Program-made: the position numbers and the translations under genes | Origin: Treponema sp. | GTDB lineage: Bacteria > Spirochaetota > Spirochaetia > Treponematales > Treponemataceae | Reading direction: 5' to 3' | Assembly (NCBI GenBank): GCA_017934745.1 | Contig: JAGBIY010000047.1 | Location: 1-64,000 of the forward strand | Length of the DNA: 64,000 nt | Shown here: piece by piece, positions 43,938 through 51,459 of the stretch | Layout: the number at the start of each line of letters is the position of its first letter | How positions within the stretch are numbered: position 1 is the first letter of the stretch | Notes under the pieces: generated by a model | Seen by the model: only the letters and a program-made list of their open reading frames with translations | Database searches by the model: none | What the model was told of the DNA's origin: nothing

Positions 43938-45491
43938 CTATTTCGCGTCTGCCGTTTTTTGAGCCGCGGACGAAGGCGACTCAGCCGACTTCTCCCAGTC
44001 GACTCCAAGGATTCTGGCGGCCTTGCGCGCATTCGCGTTGTTCGTCTTCGCGTCTGGATTCGCCTGGTCGGCAAGGTTCTGCACGGTCGGCGTGACGGAA
44101 GCGTAGCGGGCTTTCGCGTAGATGTCCAAACCGGTTCCCTGGGTCGCCACATCCTTGCTCGCGAGGTACTGCTTGCAGATGTCCTCGTACTCAGCCCTGC
44201 CGTACTTGGCGAATTCCTTTCCGAGCGCGTAGCGGAGCGGCTTTCTCCTGTCGTCGGAAAGAACCTCCGAAGCCAAAGCCAAAATCTCCTGGGTTCCTGC
44301 ATTGTTGCATTCGAGCAGGGCCGTAGCGACTTTCGCCTTTGTGTCGTCGCTGACCTTCTTCTTGGCGGTTATCTGCGAAACGAGGAATTCGTTGCCCTCG
44401 GCGGTGTTCATCTCGGCGATGACGGGATAGCAGGCTTTTTTCACGGAAGAATCAGGATCGTTCTTGGCGCGGTACACGAGATAAGGGACAGCCTCTGAAA
44501 GCTGCATCTTCTTGACTGCGGCGATGGCCTCAAGGCGGACCTTGGCGTGGTTGTCCTTCAATGCCTGCACAATCGTCTTCTCGACTTCGGAGCCTGAGAA
44601 ATTCGAAAGCCCCTTCACGACATAAGTCCGAAGATTCGGGTCCCTGTCCTCGAACAAATCGGAGAGGACCGAGATTCCGTCCCCGCGCCTCGAAGCGTCC
44701 TCCGCGGCAATCTGGCCGATGGCCTCGGAAGCGTACATCCTTATGAAAGTGTTCTCGTCCTCGTTCTCGGCCATCTCGACGAGCTTGTCGTAGGTCTCGG
44801 AAGCATGGAGCGAGCCGAGAGTCTTCACCAGTGTCTGTTTCTGGGCGAGGCTCAAGTCCTCCTTCTCGAAATACTCTGTGAGGTACATGGCCTCGTCCCC
44901 GCCTCCGATTTTTCCGAGCGCGCCCAACGCTCCGTCGTAGTACTTCTCGTTGTCGCCCTCAAGCAGGTTCTCCACGGCAGGAATCGCTCCAGAAACCTTC
45001 AGCGCGCCGACATACGAGAACGCCATGTTCACGGTGTCAAGCGGCTCATCGTACGGGTCGTTCAGAATCATTATGGCGTAGTCCTCAAGGCAAGGATCCT
45101 CAAGCGTCTTGAAGAAATTCATGACCTGCTCCTTGACGCTCTTGCTCTTCGACTCCTCGTACAAGTCATAGGCCTCGTCCACGAACCGGACATCCTTGCG
45201 GTCTATCATCGTCTTGAGCAAATCCAGAATCTCGTCCTCAAGGCCGAATTTAAGGATGTCGGCGTTCTTCTTCCTGCCGTCGGGGTCGATGTTGTCCAAG
45301 TCGGCTATTTTGGCGGAATCCCCCGCCCTCGGCCGTTTAGACGGCGGCACGTCGCTTTCTCCGGCCTTGGAGTACGATGAGGTTCCGGTCTTTCCGCCGT
45401 CAGATTCGGCAGAGTCCAGAGACTCCTGGGGAAAAAACGGAAGCGGAATGAAAGCAAAAAGAGCCGCAATCAAAAAAACAGTCTTTCTCAT
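43938..45491 (-). CDS. Periplasmic HEAT-repeat protein
   Basis: A 517-residue protein with a signal peptide (KTVFLIAALFAFIPLPFFPQ), a low-complexity acidic linker, then HEAT/armadillo helices through most of the chain (for example IVQALKDNHAKVRLEAIAAV and GALGKIGGGDEAMYLTEYF). Such solenoids bind other proteins. No catalytic motif. GAGG lies 5 bases before ATG 45491. It is 12 bases downstream of tgt, likely in one operon. Confidence 0.75.
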   Translation of the reverse strand: MRKTVFLIAALFAFIPLPFFPQESLDSAESDGGKTGTSSYSKAGESDVPPSKRPRAGDSAKIADLDNIDPDGRKKNADILKFGLEDEILDLLKTMIDRKDVRFVDEAYDLYEESKSKSVKEQVMNFFKTLEDPCLEDYAIMILNDPYDEPLDTVNMAFSYVGALKVSGAIPAVENLLEGDNEKYYDGALGALGKIGGGDEAMYLTEYFEKEDLSLAQKQTLVKTLGSLHASETYDKLVEMAENEDENTFIRMYASEAIGQIAAEDASRRGDGISVLSDLFEDRDPNLRTYVVKGLSNFSGSEVEKTIVQALKDNHAKVRLEAIAAVKKMQLSEAVPYLVYRAKNDPDSSVKKACYPVIAEMNTAEGNEFLVSQITAKKKVSDDTKAKVATALLECNNAGTQEILALASEVLSDDRRKPLRYALGKEFAKYGRAEYEDICKQYLASKDVATQGTGLDIYAKARYASVTPTVQNLADQANPDAKTNNANARKAARILGVDWEKSAESPSSAAQKTADAK

Positions 45492-45503
45492 TTTTACCTC
45501 TTG

Positions 45504-46652
45504 TCAAATTATGTTTCCGGCATGATACCTCTTCAGGAACTCGCTCCTGTAGGTCTCGAACCTGTCCTCGTCAATCGCGGTCCTGATTTCGGCCATCATG
45601 TTGTGGAGAAAATAGAGATTGTGGTAGCTCGCGAGAGTGCAGCTCAGAATCTCCTGCTCCTTGAAAAGATGCCTGAGATACGCCCTTGAGTAGGTCCTGC
45701 AAACTTTGCAGCCACACTCTTTATCTATCGGAGAAAAATCGCGCTCAAATCGCTTTTGTTTTATGGAAAGATTTCCGTCGTGCGTGAAGTAGCTTCCGTT
45801 GCGGGCGTTCCTTGTCGGAAGCACGCAGTCGAACATGTCGATTCCAGAATGAACAGCGTCGAGAATGTAGTCGGGTGTCCCGATTCCCATGACGTACTTC
45901 GCCTTCTCTTTGGGAAGGTGCTGTACGGTGTACTCAAGCATGGAAGCGAAAACCTCCGGCGGCTCGCCCACGCTCAAGCCTCCGATGGCGATGGCAGGCA
46001 TGTCGAGGGAAGTCACGAACTCGGCGGAACGCTTCCTCAAGTCCTCGAAGAAATTCCCCTGCACAATCGGAAGCAAAAGCCCCTTGTACCCGGAATCGAC
46101 CTTGCGAATCCATTCGGCCTTTGCCCTCGCCGCCCAGTTCTCGGTGACGTCGAGCGCGTGGAGGGCCTCCTCCTTGGGAATGCCGTAGCCGGTGCAGACG
46201 TCAAGGACCATCTGGATGTCGGAGTTGAACTGAGATTGCACATCCACGACCTTCTCCGGCGTGAAGAGGTGCCTTGAGCCGTCGATGTTGCTCTGGAATT
46301 CCGCCCCCTTCATGGAAATCTTCCTGAGTTTTGAAAGGCTCCAGACCTGGAAACCGCCAGAATCTGTCAGGAAGTTCCTCTTCCACTGGGAAAAACCGTG
46401 CAGGCCGCCCGCCTTCTCGATTATGTCGCTTCCGGGACGCAGATAGAGGTGGTAGGTGTTCGCGAGGATGATTTCGAAGCCGATTTCCTCCAAATCGTCC
46501 TTCGTCAAAGCCTTCACGGTGGCGTTCGTACCGACCGGCATGAATACAGGAGTCTGCACGTCCCCGTGCGGCAAGTGGAGAGTCCCCCTCCTCGCCTTTC
46601 CGTCCGCAGACTCGTGGTGGATATCAAAAATCTTTCCAATCATTTCACTCAT
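45504..46652 (-). CDS. tgt: Queuine tRNA-ribosyltransferase
   Basis: A 382-residue TIM-barrel enzyme exchanging G34 for preQ1 in tRNAs with GUN anticodons. Motifs: ANTYHLYLRPG, LTDSGGFQVWSLSKLRK (catalytic Asp), IAIGGLSVGEP, DCVLPTRNARNG (nucleophile Asp) and the zinc site CGCKVCRTYSRAYLRHL. Start uncertain: ATG 46652 (MSEMIG) or ATG 46670; GGAG lies between them. I chose 46652. Confidence 0.92.
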   Translation of the reverse strand: MSEMIGKIFDIHHESADGKARRGTLHLPHGDVQTPVFMPVGTNATVKALTKDDLEEIGFEIILANTYHLYLRPGSDIIEKAGGLHGFSQWKRNFLTDSGGFQVWSLSKLRKISMKGAEFQSNIDGSRHLFTPEKVVDVQSQFNSDIQMVLDVCTGYGIPKEEALHALDVTENWAARAKAEWIRKVDSGYKGLLLPIVQGNFFEDLRKRSAEFVTSLDMPAIAIGGLSVGEPPEVFASMLEYTVQHLPKEKAKYVMGIGTPDYILDAVHSGIDMFDCVLPTRNARNGSYFTHDGNLSIKQKRFERDFSPIDKECGCKVCRTYSRAYLRHLFKEQEILSCTLASYHNLYFLHNMMAEIRTAIDEDRFETYRSEFLKRYHAGNII

Positions 46653-46714
46653 ATCAATAAGATTCTCCATAAAATAAAATAGAAGGGCGAAAGTCGAGTT
46701 TTCACAGAGCAATG

Positions 46715-46846
46715 GCAGAAACGAGCGGAAGCGGGGTTCCGTCAACAAAAACACTCAGCCACCGCGGAGCGGTACTGCCGTTTTTGTTGGCGGGTTCCCG
46801 CTGGGAGCTTGTTTCTGCAACTACGGTATGCATAAACTCGACATTC
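46715..46846. repeat. Dispersed structured repeat, copy 2 (complete)
   Basis: A nested inverted repeat: GCAGAAACGAGC (46715-46726) with GCTTGTTTCTGC (46807-46818, one G-T pair), AGCGGG with CCCGCT, CAACAAAAAC with GTTTTTGTTG (46743-46752 with 46780-46789) and a central CCGC-GGA-GCGG hairpin. A conserved tail continues to 46846. It shares sequence and fold with positions 1-137. It fills most of the gap between tgt and lptG, and no conserved protein frame spans both copies. Confidence 0.8.
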
Positions 46847-46862
46847 AACCTAAAAACTCCAA

Positions 46863-47942
46863 TCAAGTTCGCGCGTAACGCAATACGACCACGGCTATGG
46901 CGATGAAGAGGAAAACCGGGAACCACGCGCCCATGAAGGGCGAAATAGCTCCGAATTTCGCCAGAAGCATCGTTATCATCTGCGTGATGTAGAACAAAAC
47001 AGAAGACGAGATGCAGGAAGCCAGGCTTATGAGCATGACGTTCTTCCTCGACTTTCCGCTGAGTCCAATCGAAAGGAACACGACGATGAAGACGATGAAA
47101 GGGAACGCGAACTTCTTGTGGTAGAGGCTCAGCGCCTCGGCGAACGGGAGACCCGCCCGCTGCAGGTGCTCGATGTAGACTTTCGCGTCAGCCGAATTCA
47201 CGGTCTCCACGCTCACGACATTCTTCCTGAAAGTGGCGGGAGGCTCAATCAAACGCCCGACAATCTCCATGTCCACGACCTTTGTCTCAAGCTCCCCACC
47301 GTCGCCCATGTCGTACTGCAAGGCATTCGAAAGAATCCAATGTCCCTCGTCGCCGTCCCAGTGGGCAGAATCCGCGCGGACAACGCACCTGAACGACTTG
47401 TCCTCGTTCCGAACGACGATGAACACCGTGAAGAGCTTCTCCGCCTCGTCGTCGTAGAAGTCAGCCTTGTAGACGATGTTGCCGTTCTCTCCGATTACGA
47501 CGATGTTGTTGTTGTTGTCGGTCTTCTCCTTGTTAAGGACGGACTCCTGCATCGAAGTCTTCTTGGCGTATGTCGGGACCACGACCTTGTCGTCGAAGAG
47601 GAAGAGCGCGCCGCTCAAAAAGAAAGCGAAGACGAGCAGCGGAAAAGTGAACTTGACGAGGGAGACCCCGGACGCGAAAATCGCGACAAGCTCGTTGCTG
47701 GCGTACAAATCGCTGAGCGAATACGAGACCGAGAAGAGGATTGCTATCGGGGTCGCGTACCAGACGCATTTGGGAAGATAGAGCAGCATTATGTGCATGA
47801 CCGTCAAGCCCGAAACTCCGTTCGAAATGTAGTTCCATAGATTCATCATCAAATCCACGAGGATGATGACGAACGCGAAAAAAGCGAGCGCGCCGATGAA
47901 AAGCGGAATCACCTTCCTGAAAAGATACTCTACAAGCTTCAT
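46863..47942 (-). CDS. lptG: LPS-export-type permease LptG (YjgP/YjgQ family)
   Basis: A 359-residue permease with six membrane helices (three N-terminal, three C-terminal) around a periplasmic beta-jellyroll domain (about residues 125-255). Family features include YLFRKVIPLFIGAL at the start. Treponemes lack classical LPS, so the cargo may be another outer-membrane lipid or lipoprotein. Overlap-free with lptF (1 base gap). It ends close to the repeat element. Confidence 0.82.
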   Translation of the reverse strand: MKLVEYLFRKVIPLFIGALAFFAFVIILVDLMMNLWNYISNGVSGLTVMHIMLLYLPKCVWYATPIAILFSVSYSLSDLYASNELVAIFASGVSLVKFTFPLLVFAFFLSGALFLFDDKVVVPTYAKKTSMQESVLNKEKTDNNNNIVVIGENGNIVYKADFYDDEAEKLFTVFIVVRNEDKSFRCVVRADSAHWDGDEGHWILSNALQYDMGDGGELETKVVDMEIVGRLIEPPATFRKNVVSVETVNSADAKVYIEHLQRAGLPFAEALSLYHKKFAFPFIVFIVVFLSIGLSGKSRKNVMLISLASCISSSVLFYITQMITMLLAKFGAISPFMGAWFPVFLFIAIAVVVLRYART

Positions 47943-47943
47943 C

Positions 47944-49365
47944 CTATCTCCTCAAAAGCCGTATGAAGAAGAGCAGGCCGAGCAGCCCGATTATGAAGTC
48001 GGGAATCCACATCGTCACCACTCCGAAATTCCCACTCCTGGAAGAGAAAATCTGCCCGACGATGCTCACCGCCCAATACAGCACGGATATGAAAAGCCCG
48101 AAAATCAGCCCGATGGTCTGTCCGTTGTGCTTTCCGAAAAGAAGCGCAAGCGGAAGCGCCAAAATCGCGAAGAAGAACGAACCGAACGGCATGGAGAATT
48201 TCTTGTTCAGCTCAAGCTTGTGCTGGTTCATGGACTTCTTCGTCACGCTGTCGTCGTCCTTCATCTTCTGTATCTTCTTGTACAAATCGTATGATGTCAT
48301 CTCCCTGGGGCTTGTCTTCCTGTTCACGTTGCCCAAGGAAGACTCGAAGATGTTCATCTCCATGTTCTCTGAAAGCATGAAGTCGTATGTCTTCTTCTCG
48401 CTGTTGTCGAAGAAAATCACGGAGGAGTTGTTCATTAAGAGCTTCATCAAAACGCCAGGCTCCTCCGCCTTCTTCACCACGGACTTGTCCGAGACGATTA
48501 TGCGGGGTTTCCCGTCGCTGTCCGTGTCGAAGAAAATCAGGTCGCTCACGTCGTCACCCTCAACCTGCCCGATTACGAGCGTCTTGTCGCTCGTCCGCTT
48601 CACGGAATTCGACTCAAGCTCCACGGCCGGATTCGAAGTCAGAATCGTCCGGTAGAGCCGGTTGTACTTGAGCGTGCCGAGAGGAAGGAGGTAGTCGTTC
48701 ACGAAGAACGAAGCGATTGAGATGACGATGCCGAGGAGCACGACAGGAACGAGAATCATCTTGTAGCCCAGGCCGGACGCGCGGAGAATCAGCACCTCGT
48801 TGTCCGTCGCCAGGCGGCCGAGGCACATCAAGAAGCCGACGAGCGTAGCGAACGGAGCCGACTGCGCGATTACCATCGGGAGCGAGTACGTTATGAGGCG
48901 CATCACGTCGGCTATCGGAACGTGCTTCTTCAGAATGTTCTCCGCCACCAAAAGAATCTGGTTCACGAAGAAAATCATGAAGAAGAAGAGGAAAGCTATG
49001 AAAAAATAGAGGAAAAGCTCCTTGAAGAGATAGCGGACGATGACGTGCCTGTTCACTCCGGGGATTCCGCCGTTTCTGATGTCCTTCTCCTGCATGCAGA
49101 ACCGCACCCGCTCGGCTGCGTTTTTGAAAGAGAGTTTTTCCAGAACGAACGCGAGGAAGGCGAAAATGTAGTTCAGGAGATTGAATTTCTGGATTTCCTG
49201 CCACAATGCCTTGAAGAAGGAGTTGAGCCACGCGTGCGCCGAACTGAGCCTCCAGACGTGCTTGTAATACAGATAGAGGGCGCGGACGTGGCGAGCGAAC
49301 GAATCCAGACGAGAACCTTTGTATTTTTGGGAGAGTCTTTTCTTGAGATTTTCGATTGACTTCAT
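47944..49365 (-). CDS. lptF: LPS-export-type permease LptF with N-terminal extension
   Basis: A 473-residue YjgP/YjgQ permease. The family core begins at about residue 108 (VIVRYLFKELFLYFFIAF), so there are about 105 extra N-terminal residues, basic and helical. Three N-terminal helices, a periplasmic domain (VKRTSDKTLVIGQVEGDDVS onward) and three C-terminal helices follow. It should pair with LptG and an LptB ATPase encoded elsewhere. ATG 49365 is chosen; the ribosome site is weak. Downstream of dut by 27 bases. Confidence 0.82.
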   Translation of the reverse strand: MKSIENLKKRLSQKYKGSRLDSFARHVRALYLYYKHVWRLSSAHAWLNSFFKALWQEIQKFNLLNYIFAFLAFVLEKLSFKNAAERVRFCMQEKDIRNGGIPGVNRHVIVRYLFKELFLYFFIAFLFFFMIFFVNQILLVAENILKKHVPIADVMRLITYSLPMVIAQSAPFATLVGFLMCLGRLATDNEVLILRASGLGYKMILVPVVLLGIVISIASFFVNDYLLPLGTLKYNRLYRTILTSNPAVELESNSVKRTSDKTLVIGQVEGDDVSDLIFFDTDSDGKPRIIVSDKSVVKKAEEPGVLMKLLMNNSSVIFFDNSEKKTYDFMLSENMEMNIFESSLGNVNRKTSPREMTSYDLYKKIQKMKDDDSVTKKSMNQHKLELNKKFSMPFGSFFFAILALPLALLFGKHNGQTIGLIFGLFISVLYWAVSIVGQIFSSRSGNFGVVTMWIPDFIIGLLGLLFFIRLLRR

Positions 49366-49392
49366 CTTCAAAAATTCAGCCGACGGACAGGA

Positions 49393-49833
49393 CTATCTTC
49401 CAGTGGAACCGAAGCCGCCGGAACCACGCTCCGTCTCATCGAGGGCAGCCACCGGAACGAATTTTCCAAGAGTGACGGGCGCGACCACAAGCTGCGCGAT
49501 TCTCTCTCCGTTCTTCACGACGAAATCTTCGCTTCCGAGGTTCACCAGAATCACCTTCACCTCGCCCCTGTAGTCGGAATCGATTGTGCCCGGAGTGTTC
49601 AAAACAGTCACTCCGTTTTTTGCGGCCAAACCTGAACGCGGCCGCACCTGGATTTCAAAGCCCTCTGGAATCGAAAAAGAAAGCCCTGTGGGAATCATCG
49701 CCCGCATTCCGCTTTTTATCGTCACATCTCCGGCCAAAAAAGCGCAGACATCGCATCCTGCGGCCCCTGCCGTCTTGTACTCAGGGATTTTCGCCCCTTC
49801 CTGGGCGACGCATTTTATTTCTACAGTGTTCAT
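49393..49833 (-). CDS. dut: Deoxyuridine 5'-triphosphate nucleotidohydrolase
   Basis: A 146-residue trimeric dUTPase. All five motifs are visible: [47 protein letters not shown] and the C-terminal [12 protein letters not shown]. It removes dUTP and makes dUMP. No Shine-Dalgarno sequence; TATAAT ends 6 bases before ATG, so the mRNA is probably leaderless. First gene of dut-lptF-lptG. Confidence 0.95.
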   Translation of the reverse strand: MNTVEIKCVAQEGAKIPEYKTAGAAGCDVCAFLAGDVTIKSGMRAMIPTGLSFSIPEGFEIQVRPRSGLAAKNGVTVLNTPGTIDSDYRGEVKVILVNLGSEDFVVKNGERIAQLVVAPVTLGKFVPVAALDETERGSGGFGSTGR

Positions 49834-49839
49834 GAGGAA

Positions 49840-49845
49840 ATTATA
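49840..49845 (-). promoter_or_regulatory. -10 box of dut, leaderless geometry
   Basis: Minus strand TATAAT followed by TTCCTC and then ATG: six bases between box and start codon. The -35 is weak. Confidence 0.65.
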
Positions 49846-49866
49846 GCGGAAAAGCCGAGGGTAAAA

Positions 49867-49899
49867 CAGAGAGAAAGCAGAGAGAAAGCAGAGAGAAAG
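49867..49899 (+). repeat. Three tandem copies of an 11-base unit
   Basis: CAGAGAGAAAG repeated three times without change, just upstream of the dut promoter. Otherwise 49846-49937 holds nothing that I can support. Confidence 0.85.
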
Positions 49900-49937
49900 G
49901 AACAGCCGAAAAAATCGATTATGGCTTCAAGAATCGC

Positions 49938-50432
49938 TCAACGGTTTCTCAGTTCATTCAGTTGTTCCGCCAAGTGCCGGGAAGCATGGGAATCATTTAC
50001 ATCGTAGAGCCAATTATGATTGAAGCATGCGATTGTTCCCTGATTTCCGCTTGAGCCGATAACGAGACTATAAAAGTCAGTGTTCTTTTTCTTCTCTTCT
50101 TCGATTGATTTTACAAGCTCATCAGGAAGAGTCCCCATCACGAAGTCCGAAATCATCAGCACATCGGCGTTTTTGTAGCCGTCTTTCTGCAGCATCTGGA
50201 CAGCGTGACGAAGAGCCGGGCTTGCATCCGTTCCGCCGTTGAAGCTCATGTGAAGAAACTGCACGATTCTTGTAAGCGCGTCGCCCGATTTGAAGTCCGA
50301 CATATCTAGCGTTTCAATTCCTGTGGAAAACGAAATCAGATAGCACTTGCGTTCTTCCTCCATGGCGATTTTTGAAAGGGCGAATGTCACGGTCTTGGCG
50401 ATATTTTCGGTGACCGTGCTCACGGACGGCAA
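49938..50432 (-). pseudogene. 5'-truncated duplicate of the VWA (ViaA-like) gene
   Basis: About 160 codons matching the C-terminal 158 residues of the VWA protein at 51460-53517 from ENIAKTVTFALSKI onward. The MIDAS DxSxS motif and everything before it are missing, so it cannot work alone as a VWA protein. The frame is open and could start at GTG 50432, but this start lies in unrelated DNA. The central 165 bases are almost identical to the full gene while both flanks are more diverged, a mosaic pattern. Confidence 0.85.
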
Positions 50433-50447
50433 GGTATTTTTGAAACC

Positions 50448-50657
50448 TTGCGGGATTTTCTTGAAATGCCAACTGCTACAGATAAAGAATTATATTTCCT
50501 GCTTACATGGGCAGCAAAAATACAAAATATCAAGTGGCTAGATAAATCCACGCAAAAAGAATTATCAAAAAAATATTCGGGTAAAATCATACGATTGAGG
50601 ACACTTGGAATTCCATTTTTGCGCAAGCAGGTTCAAATGCTTTCCGTGCCGCTTTGA
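50448..50657 (+). pseudogene. AT-rich gene remnant, unidentified
   Basis: A plus-strand frame of about 70 codons (ELYFLLTWAAKIQNIKWLDK; KIIRLRTLGIPFLRKQ) reads like the C terminus of a real protein but has no start signal; upstream it runs into the truncated VWA copy. Base use is more AT-rich than in the core genome. I do not recognise the family. Probably the tail of a gene lost by the rearrangement that truncated the VWA copy. Confidence 0.4.
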
Positions 50658-50681
50658 GATTTTTCACCAGAATATATTGCT

Positions 50682-51449
50682 TTATGAATAAAAATGAACA
50701 TCACTATCTGGCATTTCATCAATATCAGCAGTTGCCTTTTCCCACTGCTCTTCTGTACCAAGATATAGTACATCGTGATAGGATTTAATTGATTCTATAT
50801 CTTTTACACTCCATGATACGATAACGCCATTTCCATTTTCATCTACTATCGAAGATGCCTCCCCTTCTATCAGCCGTGCACCATCTTCTCTTCGATAATA
50901 ACATGTATAGCCATCTCCTATAAAAGTTTTCTTTCCAGACACAAAATAATGTGTCGCGTAGGAGTTAATGGATTCGTTGGTGAAACCTTCGTTTAACCAA
51001 CTACCTTCTGTATCTTCGATTTCCAAATCTCCATCGTCATCTGAAAAATTCACATACGAATTATACGAAAGATACCCAGTAGAAATATCTTCCAGGCGTG
51101 AGCAGGCACAGAAAGCGTCTTTTCCAATGATGATATTATCCAAATCGGCAATCACAACATGGCGTAAACTCTCGCATTGATAAAATGCCCGCTCGCCAAT
51201 CTGCATAATGTTCTTCGGAATATATATGCCCTCAAGGCTGCTGTGTGCAAAAGTTTCATCCTCAATGCGCTCCAATTTTGGCGAAAGCACGATATGGCAC
51301 AAATTGGAACAGCCATAAAAAGCCTTTGGTGCAATGGCGGTAACATTCTGCGGCATAATGTACAATGCGTTAGTTTTACCGCCTGGATACTGAATCAAAA
51401 CCGTTTCATCTTCTGAAAAAAGCACGCCGTCTTTTACTTTAAATCCCAT
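50682..51449 (-). CDS. BspA-type leucine-rich-repeat protein
   Basis: A 255-residue protein without signal peptide. Residues 25-120 contain LRR_5 repeats (ITAIAPKAFYGCSNLCHIVL-type; ERIEDETFAHSSLEGIYIPK; AFYQCESLRHVVI), the TpLRR/BspA class. The C-terminal 120 residues are acidic and unrecognised. Such repeats bind proteins; being cytoplasmic here is unusual for BspA relatives. GTGAGG stands 5 bases before ATG, and it is 10 bases after the VWA gene, so it is the last gene of that operon. Confidence 0.75.
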   Translation of the reverse strand: MGFKVKDGVLFSEDETVLIQYPGGKTNALYIMPQNVTAIAPKAFYGCSNLCHIVLSPKLERIEDETFAHSSLEGIYIPKNIMQIGERAFYQCESLRHVVIADLDNIIIGKDAFCACSRLEDISTGYLSYNSYVNFSDDDGDLEIEDTEGSWLNEGFTNESINSYATHYFVSGKKTFIGDGYTCYYRREDGARLIEGEASSIVDENGNGVIVSWSVKDIESIKSYHDVLYLGTEEQWEKATADIDEMPDSDVHFYS

Positions 51450-51459
51450 TTTAGCCTCA

